NCBI GenBank assembly: GCA_014843695.1
Contig: CM026397.1
Location: forward strand, 37,483,858 to 37,547,857
Source: Archivesica marissinica
Taxonomy: Eukaryota; Mollusca; Bivalvia; Venerida; Vesicomyidae
Reading direction: 5' to 3'
DNA: 64,000 nt
Positions 1 through 13,235 of the stretch are shown one piece after another (positions within the stretch are counted from its first letter, which is position 1; each line of letters opens with the position of its first letter). Both the position numbers and the translations under genes were made by a program. Below the pieces are notes generated by a model. It had not been told where the DNA came from, ran no database searches, and was given only the letters and a program-made list of their open reading frames with translations.

Positions 1-1672
1 AGCTGGTGATATGTGTACAGTAAATGACAGATATCCAACAACAGCTGGTGATATGTGTACAATAAATGACAGATATCCAACAGTACAGCTGGTGATATGT
101 GTACAGTAAATGACAGATATCCAACAGTACAGCTGGTGATATGTGTACAGTAAATGACAGATATCCAACAGTACAGCTGGTGATATGTGTACAGTAAATG
201 ACAGATATACAACAGAACAGCTGGTGATATGTGTACAGTAAACCACAGATATCCAACAGAACAGCTGGTGATATGTATACAGTAAACCACCGATATCCAA
301 CAGAACAGCTGGTGATATGTGTACAGTAAATGACAGATATACAACAGAACAGCTGGTGATATGTGTACAGTAAACCACAGATATACAACAGAACAGCTGG
401 TGATATGTGTACAGTAAATGACAGATATACAACAGAACAGCTGGTGATATGTGTACAGTAAATGACAGATATCCAACAGTACAGCTGGTGATATGTGTAC
501 AGTAAATGACAGATATCCAACAGTACAGCTGGTGATATGTGTACAGTAAATGACAGATATACAACAGAACAGCTGGTGATATGTGTACAGTAAACCACAG
601 ATATCCAACAGAACAGCTGGTGATATGTATACAGTAAACCACCGATATCCAACAGAACAGCTGGTGATATGTGTACAGTAAATGACAGATATACAACAGA
701 ACAGCTGGTGATATGTGTACAGTAAATGACAGATATACAACAGAACAGCTGGTGATATGTGTACAGTAAACCACAGATATACAACAGAACAGCTGGTGAT
801 ATGTGTACAGTAAATGACAGATATACAACAGAACAGCTGGTGATATGTGTACAGTAAATGACAGATATCCAACAGAACAGCTGGTGATGTGTACAGTAAA
901 CCACAGATATACAACAGAACAGCTGGTGATATGTGTACAGTAAATGACAGCAATCCAACAGAACAGCTGGTGATATGTGTACAGTAAACCACAGCAATCC
1001 AACAGAACAGCTGGTGATATGTGTACAGTAAACCACCGATATCCTACAGAACAGCTGGTGCTATGTGTACAGTAAACCACAGCAATCCAATAGAACAGCT
1101 GGTGCTATGTGTACAGTAAACCACAGCAATCCAACAGAACAGCTGGTGATATGTGTACAGTAAACCACAGCAATCCTACAGAACAGCTGGTGATATGTGT
1201 ACAGTAAACGACAGCAATCCTACAGAACAGCTGGTGAATATGTGTACAGTAAACCACAGCAATCCTACAGAACAGCTGGTGATATGTGTACAGTAAACCA
1301 CAGCAATCCTACAGAACAGCTGGTGATATGTGTACAGTAAACCACAGCAATCCTACAGAACAGCTGGTGATATGTGTACAGTAAACCACAGCAATCCTAC
1401 AGAACAGCTGGTGATATGTGTACAGTAAACCACAGCAATCCTACAGAACAGCTGGTGATATGTGTACAGTAAACCACAGCAATCCTACAGAACAGCTGGT
1501 GATATGTGTACAGTAAACCACAGCAATCCTACAGAACAGCTGGTGATATGTGTACAGTAAACCACAGCAATCCTACAGAACAGCTGGTGATATGTGTACA
1601 GTAAACCACAGCAATCCTACAGAACAGCTGGTGATATGTGTACAGTAAACCACAGACATCCTACTGTGGTAT
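1..1672. repeat. 44-bp minisatellite A, first copy
   Basis: About 38 head-to-tail units of 44 bp, each beginning ACAGCTGGTGATATGTGTAC. Units in the left half are mixed (TGACAGATATCC and CCACAGATATAC variants). From about 1150 to the right edge they become nearly uniform with CAGCAATCCTACAG. The array runs off the left edge of the window and ends sharply at unique DNA. No spacers are present, so this is not a CRISPR. The long minus-strand open frames arise because the unit lacks stop codons. Confidence 0.95.
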
Positions 1673-1824
1673 TGCTCACGACTTGAAAATGAAAAGGCAC
1701 ACCCATTTTCCCCCCAACTGCAACCTTGAGCTGTCAATCATTCTTGGACTGGATGATATTTCTATATCCACCTGTTAATTTTTCATGAGCAATTTCTATG
1801 ATTGACAGATGACTTAAGCAATTC

Positions 1825-2100
1825 GTTTATTTATCGTTGCTACAGGTTATCCATATGAGCGATGCCTCCGGAAGAGATTAGTCATTTTATATTTTTGGAG
1901 GATAGTGAGTGCAATGATAACGACAGAGACCATTCCAGAGCTCCCCTGGTTCTTTTACGTGCACGGTGTACAGCACCGACACGAGACCTCGGTTTAAAGT
2001 TCATCTGAAAGACTGTTTTATTAGGGTCAGACGGGGGATCGAACCTGTGATCCCTGGATTACCAGTCCAGCGAGTTACCACTGGACTACAGATCCGTCTG
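1825..2100 (-). repeat. tRNA-Thr-like SINE, copy 1
   Basis: On the minus strand the tRNA-like head (about 2024-2099) has an A box TAGTCCAGTGG, a five-pair anticodon stem CTGGA/TCCAG with loop CTGGTAA (anticodon GGT, Thr), and a B box GGTTCGATCCC. A conserved body follows with GTTTAAACCGAGGTCTCG-like and GTGCACGTAAAAGAACCAG blocks, ending in an A/T-rich tail. The same family recurs at 17211, 31510, 40875, 50322 and 61122. It may belong to a known molluscan V-SINE or MetaSINE group, but I cannot confirm which. Confidence 0.85.
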
Positions 2101-2231
2101 TACTGAAAGTGATTAGAATGAAAGAAAACTTATATAGTTCTTCTCCCTAATATTTGCAAACAAGTGCTTATTATTTACACCTTCTACATATATGTATTTA
2201 TTGCAAACAACTAACACAGGTGATCTTGGAC

Positions 2232-5200
2232 AATTGTTTGTGAGTGAGCAGTAGTCTGTTATGAGATTGCATTGATTTTGTCATGTACACTGTCAGAGGT
2301 AAACAATTGTTTGTGAGTGAGCAGTAGTCTGTTATGAGATTGCATTGATTTTGTCATGTACACTGTCAGAGGTAAACAATTGTTTGTGAGTGAGCAGTAG
2401 TCTGTTATGAGATTGCATTGATTTTGTCCATGTACACTGTCAGAGGTAAACAATTGTTTGTGAGTGAGCAGTAGTCTGTCGTGAGATTGTATTGATTTTG
2501 TCCATGTACACTGTCAGAGGTAAACACTTGTTTGTGAGTGAGCAGTAGTCTGTCGTGAGATTGTATTGATTTTGTTCATGTACACTGTCAGAGGTAAACA
2601 CTTGTTTGTGAGTGAGCAGTAGTCTGTCGTGAGATTGTATTGATTTTGTCCATGTACACTGTCAGAGGTAAGCACTTGTTTGTGAGTGAGCAGTAGTCTG
2701 TCGTGAGATTGTATTGATTTTGTCCATGTACACTGTCAGAGGTAAACACTTGTTTGTGAGTGAGCAGTAGTCTGTCGTGAGATTGTATTGATTTTGTCCA
2801 TGTACACTGTCAGAGGTAAACAATTGTTTGTGAGTGAGCAGTAGTCTGTCGTGAGATTGTATTGATTTTGTCATGTACACTGTCAGAGGTAAACACTTGT
2901 TTGCAGTGAGCAGTAGTGTGTTATGAGATTGTATTGATTTTGTCATGTACACTGTCAGAGGTAAACAATTGTTTGCAGTGAGCAGTAGTGTGTTGTGAGA
3001 TTGCATTGATTTTGTCCATGTACACTGTCAGAGGTAAACAATTGTTTGTGAGTGAGCAGTAGTCTGTTGTGAGATTGTATTGATTTTGTCATGTACACTG
3101 TCAGAGGTAAACAATTGTTTGCAGTGAGCAGTAGTGTGTTGTGAGATTGCATTGATTTTGTCCATGTACACTGTCAGAGGTAAACAATTGTTTGTGAGTG
3201 AGCAGTAGTCTGTTGTGAGATTGTATTGATTTTGTCATGTACACTGTCAGAGGTAAACAATTGTTTGCAGTGAGCAGTAGTGTGTTGTGAGATTGCATTG
3301 ATTTTGTCCATGTACACTGTCAGAGGTAAACAATTGTTTGTGAGTGAGCAGTAGTCTGTTGTGAGATTGTATTGATTTTGTCATGTACACTGTCAGAGGT
3401 AAACAATTGTTTGCAGTGAGCAGTAGTGTGTTGTGAGATTGCATTGATTTTGTCCATGTACACTGTCAGAGGTAAACAATTGTTTGTGAGTGAGCAGTAG
3501 TCTGTTTGTGAGATTGCATTGATTTGTCATGTCACTGTCAGTGCAGTGTTGTTTGAGATTGTATTGATTTTGTTCATGTACACTGTCAGAGGTAAACAAT
3601 TGTTTGCAGTAGCAGTAGTGTGTTGTGAGATTGCATTGATTTTGTCCATGTACACTGTCAGAGGTAAACAATTGTTTGTGTTATGAGATTGCATTGATTT
3701 GTCCATGTACACTGTCAGAGGTAAACACTTGTTTGTGAGTGAGCAGTAGTCTGTGTATGAGATTGCATTGATTTTGTCATGTACACTGTCAGAGGTAAAC
3801 AATTGTTTGTGAGTGAGCACAGTAGGCTGTGTGTGAGGTGCATTGATTTGTCCATGTACACTGTCAGAGGTAAACAATTGTGTGCAGTGAGCAGTAGTGT
3901 TGTGAGATTGCATGATTTTGTACATGTTAGTCTTTTGTAGTACTGAGTACAGAGGTAAACAATTGTTTGTGAGTGAGCAGTAGTCTGTTGTGAGATTGTA
4001 TTGATTTTGTCATGTACACTGTCAGAGGTAAACAATTGTTTGTAGTGAGCAGTAGTGTGTTGTGAGATTGCATTGATTTTGTCATGTACACTGTCAGAGG
4101 TAAACAATTGTTTGTGAGTGAGCAGTAGTCTGTCGTGAGATTGCATTGATTTTGTCATGTACACTGTCAGAGGTAAACAATTGTTTGTGAGTGAGCAGTA
4201 GTCTGTTGTGAGATTGTATTGATTTTGTCATGTACACTGTCAGAGGTAAACAATTGTTTGAGTGAGCAGTAGTGTGTTGTGAGATTGATTGATTTTGTTC
4301 ATGTACACTGTCAGAGGTAAACATTGTTTGTGAGTGAGCAGTAGTCTGTCGTGAGATTGCATTGATTTTGTCATGTACACTGTCAGAGGTAAACAATTGT
4401 TTGTGAGTGAGCAGTAGTGTGTTGTGAGATTGCATTGATTTTGTCATGTACACTGTCAGAGGTAAACAATTGTTTGTGAGTGAGCAGTAGTCTGTCGTGA
4501 GATTGTATTGATTTTGTCCATGTACACTGTCAGAGGTAAACAATTGTTTGTGAGTGAGCAGTAGTCTGTCGTGAGATTGTATTGATTTTGTCCATGTACA
4601 CTGTCAGAGGTAAACAATTGTTTGCAGTGAGCAGTAGTGTGTTGTGAGATTGTATTGATTTTGTCCATGTACACTGTCAGAGGTAAACAATTGTTTGTGA
4701 GTGAGCAGTAGTCTGTCGTGAGATTGTATTGATTTTGTCATGTACACTGTCAGAGGTAAACAATTGTTTGTGAGTGAGCAGTAGTCTGTTGTGAGATTGC
4801 ATTGATTTTGTCATGTACACTGTCAGAGGTAAACAATTGTTTGTGAGTGAGCAGTAGTCTGTTGTGAGATTGCATTGATTTTGTCATGTACACTGTCAGA
4901 GGTAAACATTGTTTGTGAGTGAGCAGTAGTCTGTTGTGAGATTGCATTGATTTTGTCATGTACACTGTCAGAGGTAAACAATTGTTTGTGAGTGAGCAGT
5001 AGTCTGTTGTGAGATTGCATTGATTTTGTCATGTACACTGTCAGAGGTAAACAATTGTTTGTGAGTGAGCAGTAGTCTGTTGTGAGATTGCATTGATTTT
5101 GTCATGTACACTGTCAGAGGTAAACACTTGTTTGTGAGTGAGCAGTAGTCTGTTGTGAGATTGTATTGATTTTGTCCATGTACACTGTCAGAGGTAAACA

Positions 5201-8200
5201 ATTGTTTGTGAGTGAGCAGTAGTCTGTCGTGAGATTGTATTGATTTTGTCATGTACACTGTCAGAGGTAAACAATTGTTTGTGAGTGAGCAGTAGTCTGT
5301 TGTGAGATTGCATTGATTTTGTCATGTACACTGTCAGAGGTAAACAATTGTTTGTGAGTGAGCAGTAGTCTGTTATGAGATTGCATTGATTTTGTCATGT
5401 ACACTGTCAGAGGTAAACAATTGTTTGTGAGTGAGCAGTAGTCTGTTATGAGATTGCATTGATTTTGTCATGTACACTGTCAGAGGTAAACAATTGTTTG
5501 TGAGTGAGCAGTAGTCTGTTGTGAGATTGCATTGATTTTGTCATGTACACTGTCAGAGGTAAACAATTGTTTGTGAGTGAGCAGTAGTCTGTTGTGAGAT
5601 TGCATTGATTTTGTCATGTACACTGTCAGAGGTAAACAATTGTTTGTGAGTGAGCAGTAGTCTGTTATGAGATTGCATTGATTTTGTCATGTACACTGTC
5701 AGAGGTAAACAATTGTTTGCAGTGAGCAGTAGTGTGTTGTGAGATTGCATTGATTTTGTCATGTACACTGTCAGAGGTAAACAATTGTTTGTGAGTGAGC
5801 AGTAGTGTGTTGTGAGATTGTATTGATTTTGTTCATGTACACTGTCAGAGGTAAACAATTGTTTGCAGTGAGCAGTAGTGTGTTGTGAGATTGCATTGAT
5901 TTTGTCCATGTACACTGTCAGAGGTAAACAATTGTTTGTGAGTGAGCAGTAGTCTGTCGTGAGATTGTATTGATTTTGTCATGTACACTGTCAGAGGTAA
6001 ACAATTGTTTGTAGTGAGCAGTAGTGTGTTGTGAGATTGCATTGATTTTGTCATGTACACTGTCAGAGGTAAACAATTGTTTGTGAGTGAGCAGTAGTCT
6101 GTCGTGAGATTGCATTGATTTTGTCATGTACACTGTCAGAGGTAAACAATTGTTTGTGAGTGAGCAGTAGTCTGTCGTGAGATTGCATTGATTTTGTCAT
6201 GTACACTGTCAGAGGTAAACAATTGTTTGTGAGTGAGCAGTAGTCTGTCGTGAGATTGCATTGATTTTGTCCATGTACACTGTCAGAGGTAAACAATTGT
6301 TTGTGAGTGAGCAGTAGTGTGTTGTGAGATTGTATTGATTTTGTCCATGTACACTGTCAGAGGTAAACAATTGTTTGCAGTGAGCAGTAGTGTGTTGTGA
6401 GATTGTATTGATTTTGTCCATGTACACTGTCAGAGGTAAACAATTGTTTGTGAGTGAGCAGTAGTCTGTCGTGAGATTGCATTGATTTTGTCCATGTACA
6501 CTGTCAGAGGTAAACAATTGTTTGTGAGTGAGCAGTAGTCTGTTATGAGATTGCATTGATTTTGTCATGTACACTGTCAGAGGTAAACAATTGTTTGTGA
6601 GTGAGCAGTAGTCTGTTATGAGATTGTATTGATTTTGTCCATGTACACTGTCAGAGGTAAACACTTGTTTGTGAGTGAGCAGTAGTCTGTCGTGAGATTG
6701 CATTGATTTTGTCATGTACACTGTCAGAGGTAAACAATTGTTTGTGAGTGAGCAGTAGTCTGTTATGAGATTGCATTGATTTTGTCATGTACACTGTCAG
6801 AGGTAAACAATTGTTTGTGAGTGAGCAGTAGTCTGTTATGAGATTGCATTGATTTTGTCATGTACACTGTCAGAGGTAAACACTTGTTTGTGAGTGAGCA
6901 GTAGTCTGTTATGAGATTGTATTGATTTTGTCCATGTACACTGTCAGAGGTAAACACTTGTTTGTGAGTGAGCAGTAGTCTGTCGTGAGATTGCATTGAT
7001 TTTGTCATGTACACTGTCAGAGGTAAACAATTGTTTGTGAGTGAGCAGTAGTCTGTCGTGAGATTGCATTGATTTTGTCATGTACACTGTCAGAGGTAAA
7101 CAATTGTTTGTGAGTGAGCAGTAGTCTGTTATGAGATTGCATTGATTTTGTCATGTACACTGTCAGAGGTAAACAATTGTTTGTGAGTGAGCAGTAGTCT
7201 GTTATGAGATTGCATTGATTTTGTCATGTACACTGTCAGAGGTAAACAATTGTTTGCAGTGAGCAGTAGTGTGTTGTGAGATTGCATTGATTTTGTCATG
7301 TACACTGTCAGAGGTAAACAATTGTTTGTGAGTGAGCAGTAGTGTGTTGTGAGATTGTATTGATTTTGTTCATGTACACTGTCAGAGGTAAACAATTGTT
7401 TGCAGTGAGCAGTAGTGTGTTGTGAGATTGCATTGATTTTGTCCATGTACACTGTCAGAGGTAAACAATTGTTTGTGAGTGAGCAGTAGTATGTTGTGAG
7501 ATTGCATTGATTTTGTCCATGTACACTGTCAGAGGTAAACAATTGTTTGTGAGTGAGCAGTAGTCTGTCGTGAGATTGCATTGATTTTGTCATGTACACT
7601 GTCAGAGGTAAACAATTGTTTGTGAGTGAGCAGTAGTCTGTCGTGAGATTGTATTGATTTTGTCCATGTACACTGTCAGAGGTAAACAATTGTTTGTGAG
7701 TGAGCAGTAGTCTGTCGTGAGATTGCATTGATTTTGTCATGTACACTGTCAGAGGTAAACACTTGTTTGTGAGTGAGCAGTAGTCTGTTATGAGATTGCA
7801 TTGATTTTGTCATGTACACTGTCAGAGGTAAACAATTGTTTGTGAGTGAGCAGTAGTCTGTTATGAGATTGCATTGATTTTGTCATGTACACTGTCAGAG
7901 GTAAACAATTGTTTGCAGTGAGCAGTAGTGTGTTGTGAGATTGCATTGATTTTGTCATGTACACTGTCAGAGGTAAACAATTGTTTGTGAGTGAGCAGTA
8001 GTGTGTTGTGAGATTGTATTGATTTTGTTCATGTACACTGTCAGAGGTAAACAATTGTTTGCAGTGAGCAGTAGTGTGTTGTGAGATTGCATTGATTTTG
8101 TCCATGTACACTGTCAGAGGTAAACAATTGTTTGTGAGTGAGCAGTAGTATGTTGTGAGATTGCATTGATTTTGTCCATGTACACTGTCAGAGGTAAACA

Positions 8201-10078
8201 TTGTTTGTGAGTGAGCAGTAGTCTGTCGTGAGATTGCATTGATTTTGTCATGTACACTGTCAGAGGTAAACAATTGTTTGTGAGTGAGCAGTAGTCTGTC
8301 GTGAGATTGTATTGATTTTGTCCATGTACACTGTCAGAGGTAAACAATTGTTTGTGAGTGAGCAGTAGTCTGTCGTGAGATTGCATTGATTTTGTCCATG
8401 TACACTGTCAGAGGTAAACAATTGTTTGTGAGTGAGCAGTAGTCTGTCGTGAGATTGTATTGATTTTGTCATGTACACTGTGGGTTTGTTTGTGGTGGCA
8501 GTAGTCTGTTATGAGATTGCATTGATTTTGTCATGTACATGTCAGAGGTAAACAATTGTGAGTGAGCAGTAGTGTGTTGTGAGATTGCATTGATTTTTTG
8601 TTTTGTTCATGTACACTGTCAGAGGTAAACAATTGTTTGTAGTGAGCAGTAGTGTGTTGTGAGATTGCATTGATTTTGTTGTTGTGGGTTTGTTTGTGTT
8701 TGGTTGTTGTTTGTCATGTACACTGTCAGAGGTAAACACTTGTTTGTGAGTGAGCAGTAGTCTGTTATGAGATTGCATTGATTTTGTCATGTACACTGTC
8801 AGAGGTAAACAATTGTTTGTGAGTGAGCAGTAGTGTGTGTGAGATGCATTGATTTGTCATGTACACTGTCAGAGGTAAACAATTGTTGTTGTGGTGGGTG
8901 TGTGTTGTGGTGTTGTTTTGTTGTTGTGGGTTTGTTTGAGTGAGCAGTAGTGTGTTGTGAGATTGCATTGATTTTGTTCATGTACACTGTCAGAGGTAAA
9001 CACTTGTTTGTGAGTGAGCAGTAGTCTGTCGTGAGATTGCATTGATTTTGTCATGTACACTGTCAGAGGTAAACAATTGTTTGCAGTGAGCAGTAGTGTG
9101 TTGTGAGATTGCATTGATTTTGTTCATGTACACTGTCAGAGGTAAACACTTGTTTGTGAGTGAGCAGTAGTCTGTCGTGAGATTGCATTGATTTTGTCAT
9201 GTACACTGTCAGAGGTAAACAATTGTTTGCAGTGAGCAGTAGTGTGTTGTGAGATTGCATTGATTTTGTCCATGTACACTGTCAGAGGTAAACACTTGTT
9301 TGTGAGTGAGCAGTAGTCTGTCGTGAGATTGCATTGATTTTGTCATGTACACTGTCAGAGGTAAACAATTGTTTGCAGTGAGCAGTAGTGTGTTGTGAGA
9401 TTGCATTGATTTTGTTCATGTACACTGTCAGAGGTAAACACTTGTTTGTGAGTGAGCAGTAGTCTGTTATGAGATTGCATTGATTTTGTTCATGTACACT
9501 GTCAGAGGTAAACACTTGTTTGTGAGTGAGCAGTAGTCTGTTATGAGATTGCATTGATTTTGTCATGTACACTGTCAGAGGTAAACAATTGTTTGTGAGT
9601 GAGCAGTAGTCTGTCGTGAGATTGCATTGATTTTGTCCATGTACACTGTCAGAGGTAAACAATTGTTTGTGAGTGAGCAGTAGTCTGTGTGGTTGTTGTT
9701 TTGTTGTTGTGGGTTTGTTTGCAGTGAGCAGTAGTGTGTTGTGAGATTGCATTGATTTTGTCATGTACACTGTCAGAGGTAAACACTTGTTTGTGAGTGA
9801 GCAGTAGTCTGTCGTGAGATTGCATTGATTTTGTCATGTACACTGTCAGAGGTAAACAATTGTTTGCAGTGAGCAGTAGTGTGTTGTGAGATTGCATTGA
9901 TTTTGTCCATGTACACTGTCAGAGGTAAACAATTGTTTGTGAGTGAGCAGTAGTCTGTCGTGAGATTGCATTGATTTTGTCATGTACACTGTCAGAGGTA
10001 AACAATTGTTTGCAGTGAGCAGTAGTGTGTTGTGAGATTGCATTGATTTTGTCCATGTACACTGTCAGAGGTAAACAA
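2232..10078. repeat. 73-bp minisatellite B, first copy
   Basis: Roughly 107 units of about 73 bp built on TTTGTGAGTGAGCAGTAGTC and CATGTACACTGTCAGAGG. Two subtypes alternate in places, TTTGTGAGTGAGC...AGTCTG and TTTGCAGTGAGC...AGTGTG. This gives 146-bp dimers at about 2955-3450 and 8980-10050, and longer repeated blocks elsewhere (7230-7740 resembles 7886-8270). Degenerate patches with deletions or G/T-only insertions lie at about 3490-3960, 8470-8960 and 9690-9720. The minus-strand reading frames are artefacts of the stop-poor unit. Confidence 0.95.
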
Positions 10079-10166
10079 TTTGTTTTCGGGAATGTTATGA
10101 ATTGAGCGATCCAAAGCATATTCATCAAATCAACATGTTTTATAATTTACCTGTGCAACATGGAGC

Positions 10167-10348
10167 TACAGTCAAACCTGTCTTAAGCAGCCAGCAAAGG
10201 GAATCACAAAAAGTGGCTACTTAGCACAGGTGGCTGCTTAATAGAAGTCAAATGTACACTAAAACAGCATATTGGGAATATGGAAATTAGCTGCTTAATA
10301 CAGGTTGGCTGCTTAATAAAGGTGACCACTAACTCAGGTTTGACTGTA
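10167..10348. mobile_element. TA-flanked MITE with TIR CAGTCAAACCTG
   Basis: The ends are TACAGTCAAACCTG and CAGGTTTGACTGTA, a perfect 14-bp inverted pair if the TA on each side is counted. A TA duplication plus a CAGT start is typical of Tc1/mariner-like elements. The interior repeats GGCTGCTTAATA motifs. Related copies lie at 26104, 31062, 38251 and 50735. There is no coding capacity. Confidence 0.75.
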
Positions 10349-11313
10349 CCGTATTTAGCTATGTATAGTGCGCACATTTCTTACTGAAATCCTCATCCAT
10401 TTTATCTACTGCGCATTATACACCAGTACAGACATCAGGACATTTTTTTCCGGACCAAAATTGACCAATATTTCATGAAATTCGACCCGAACGGCCCCAG
10501 ACATTCTATAATTTGTTACATTCGACAAACGTTATAAACTAGCTATTAAAACCAGTTGCCGATAGTCTATATAAATAAATGAAATGAATAAGACCACAAA
10601 ATTAGCATATATTGCGTTTATTTTGGCAAACTTTGAAGAATTTAATTGAAATTACTAGATGCATAAAAAATGGCGATTTGATAACATCACGTGGTTTTAT
10701 CGTATGTAATATTTCCCGTACTTTTCGCGTACTTCGCCGCATAAAGCGACACACTTTTTTTGGGTGCAGTATTTCAATTGTTTGTAGCGATAATTAATTT
10801 CGACAAACCTTTCACAATGGGTCCCAGTTAATTAGGTAGGCTACACGTGTTGAGAAGTTTGAGCATCTGCTGACATGTTTGAGAACGTGTTGAGATGTTT
10901 GAGCAGGTGTTAAGTTTGAGAAATTAATTATCACTCAACTTGTCAATTTAATGCCATGTCATCGAAGGAAATACCTCAGAATTGTCTTATCATAAACTTG
11001 TGTTGTTTTCTTTTATGCAACATTTCCCGAAACGTGTATTTCTGCATGTACGCATCCACGATATACATGTAATTTTCATGAAATTATGGGTGCGTTACCG
11101 TTTCTCGATGAGGTATCTCGAGTGATTAATATAAGTTGTAAAAATCACGGAGCACAATATTTAGCGATTCTTGATAAATTTTGACTTGGAAAATTGCGTT
11201 TTTCACGTGCGCATTATACATCGGAACTCAGTTTTTCCGCCGATTTTCGTGCCAGATCGTGGGTGCGCACTATACACGGTAGCGCACTATACACGGTAGC
11301 GCACTATACGGTA
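10347..11313. mobile_element. MITE with TACCGTAT...GTGCGCAC termini
   Basis: The left end TACCGTATTTAG...TATAGTGCGCAC is mirrored at the right by GTGCGCACTATACACGGTA. The right terminus is present three times in tandem (11256-11313, about 19-bp steps). The element abuts the preceding MITE, sharing its TA. The interior is A/T-rich with no credible gene; the short plus-strand frame at 10612-10797 has no recognisable domain. Confidence 0.65.
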
Positions 11314-11684
11314 GTTCTTTTTGTCTGTGATGTTATAGCTTGGGGGGGGGGGAGATAAGATAATCTTTTCCACGGTGGTTATTTCATTGTGTCCGCCGTC
11401 CGTGGACAGAAGTTGCATCAGCGGGGTGTTGCGGATTTTGAAAAGTGGCTGCAGGATCTGTACTGTATATAAACATGTACTTACTGTTCTTGCCCAATGA
11501 GCGCACATTGTTGCATCCTTGTAAGAGTCAGCCGTAGATACTCGTGAGCATCTTCCTGGCGACCACGAGTTTGACCAATCTCTGTAAAATGTATGCATAC
11601 ATCATATAACACATGTATATATCAACAAATGTCATGTACTATATCAACTGCATTCAAATATTACTTACACTTTCATAAGCAAAC

Positions 11685-11950
11685 AGTTTAGTTTATACAA
11701 ATTTATTTTAACAAGTTTATACAATATTAAATTAATCGTTCTCGAGACCTCACACCTGATGGAATCCAACACCATGAAGGAGAGAGAAGAGACTTTGTGG
11801 ATGTAAGGAGAGAGAAGAGACATTGTGGATGTAAGTGTCTTCACTAAGGACACCAACACCATGGCGTGACGGTGCTCAAACACACAACCCCCCGGGTTAA
11901 AAGGCGGACACCCTATCCATTACATCACAGAGGATCCACTGAGACGCAAG
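11685..11950 (-). repeat. Second SINE family (tRNA-like head), rearranged
   Basis: Minus-strand copy of the family at 14525, 44195 and 45205: a TTTATACAAATTTATTTTA tail, then CTCGAGACCTCA..CTGATGGAATCCA and a GGAGAGAGAAGAGA block that is itself duplicated. The head region (about 11870-11945, minus strand) has a degenerate A box TGATGTAATGG and a weak B box. The outer part of the head is the seed of the 48-bp array that follows. Confidence 0.65.
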
Positions 11951-12235
11951 GCGGACACCCTATCCATTACATCACAGAGGCTCCCACTGAGACGCAAGGC
12001 GGACACCCTATCCATTACATCACAGAGGTTCCCACTGAGACGCAAGGCGGACACCCTATCCATTACATCACAGAGGATCCACTGAGACGCAAGGCGGACA
12101 CCCTATCCATTACATCACAGAGGCTCCCACTGAGACGCAAGGCGGACACCCTATCCATTACATCACAGAGGTTCCCACTGAGACGCAAGGCGGACACCCT
12201 ATCCATTACATCACAGAGGATCCACCGAGACGCAA
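11900..12235. repeat. 47-48-bp minisatellite seeded on a SINE head
   Basis: Seven units of AAGGCGGACACCCTATCCAT...CACTGAGACGC, period 47-48 bp, running into the N gap. Read on the minus strand each unit contains the D-arm and A-box part of the tRNA-like head, so the array is an expansion of part of that SINE. The open frame read through it and on through the N run is not a gene. Confidence 0.85.
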
Positions 12236-13235
12236 NNNNNNNNNNNNNNNNNNNNNNNNNNNNNNNNNNNNNNNNNNNNNNNNNNNNNNNNNNNNNNNNN
12301 NNNNNNNNNNNNNNNNNNNNNNNNNNNNNNNNNNNNNNNNNNNNNNNNNNNNNNNNNNNNNNNNNNNNNNNNNNNNNNNNNNNNNNNNNNNNNNNNNNNN
12401 NNNNNNNNNNNNNNNNNNNNNNNNNNNNNNNNNNNNNNNNNNNNNNNNNNNNNNNNNNNNNNNNNNNNNNNNNNNNNNNNNNNNNNNNNNNNNNNNNNNN
12501 NNNNNNNNNNNNNNNNNNNNNNNNNNNNNNNNNNNNNNNNNNNNNNNNNNNNNNNNNNNNNNNNNNNNNNNNNNNNNNNNNNNNNNNNNNNNNNNNNNNN
12601 NNNNNNNNNNNNNNNNNNNNNNNNNNNNNNNNNNNNNNNNNNNNNNNNNNNNNNNNNNNNNNNNNNNNNNNNNNNNNNNNNNNNNNNNNNNNNNNNNNNN
12701 NNNNNNNNNNNNNNNNNNNNNNNNNNNNNNNNNNNNNNNNNNNNNNNNNNNNNNNNNNNNNNNNNNNNNNNNNNNNNNNNNNNNNNNNNNNNNNNNNNNN
12801 NNNNNNNNNNNNNNNNNNNNNNNNNNNNNNNNNNNNNNNNNNNNNNNNNNNNNNNNNNNNNNNNNNNNNNNNNNNNNNNNNNNNNNNNNNNNNNNNNNNN
12901 NNNNNNNNNNNNNNNNNNNNNNNNNNNNNNNNNNNNNNNNNNNNNNNNNNNNNNNNNNNNNNNNNNNNNNNNNNNNNNNNNNNNNNNNNNNNNNNNNNNN
13001 NNNNNNNNNNNNNNNNNNNNNNNNNNNNNNNNNNNNNNNNNNNNNNNNNNNNNNNNNNNNNNNNNNNNNNNNNNNNNNNNNNNNNNNNNNNNNNNNNNNN
13101 NNNNNNNNNNNNNNNNNNNNNNNNNNNNNNNNNNNNNNNNNNNNNNNNNNNNNNNNNNNNNNNNNNNNNNNNNNNNNNNNNNNNNNNNNNNNNNNNNNNN
13201 NNNNNNNNNNNNNNNNNNNNNNNNNNNNNNNNNNN
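12236..13235. other. Assembly gap, 1000 N
   Basis: Exactly 1000 unknown bases, the usual arbitrary size for a scaffold gap. True order and distance across it are unknown. Confidence 0.99.

Noticed and set aside
2259..10128. Dozens of minus-strand frames with MTKSMQSHNRLLLTHKQ-type repeats
   Set aside because: They are readings of the 73-bp array. The period is not a multiple of three, the same DNA gives similar peptides in all frames, and there is no splice or conservation context.
10612..10797. Small protein of 61 codons, repeated at 26549
   Set aside because: It lies inside a MITE, is duplicated only because the locus is, and has no recognisable domain.
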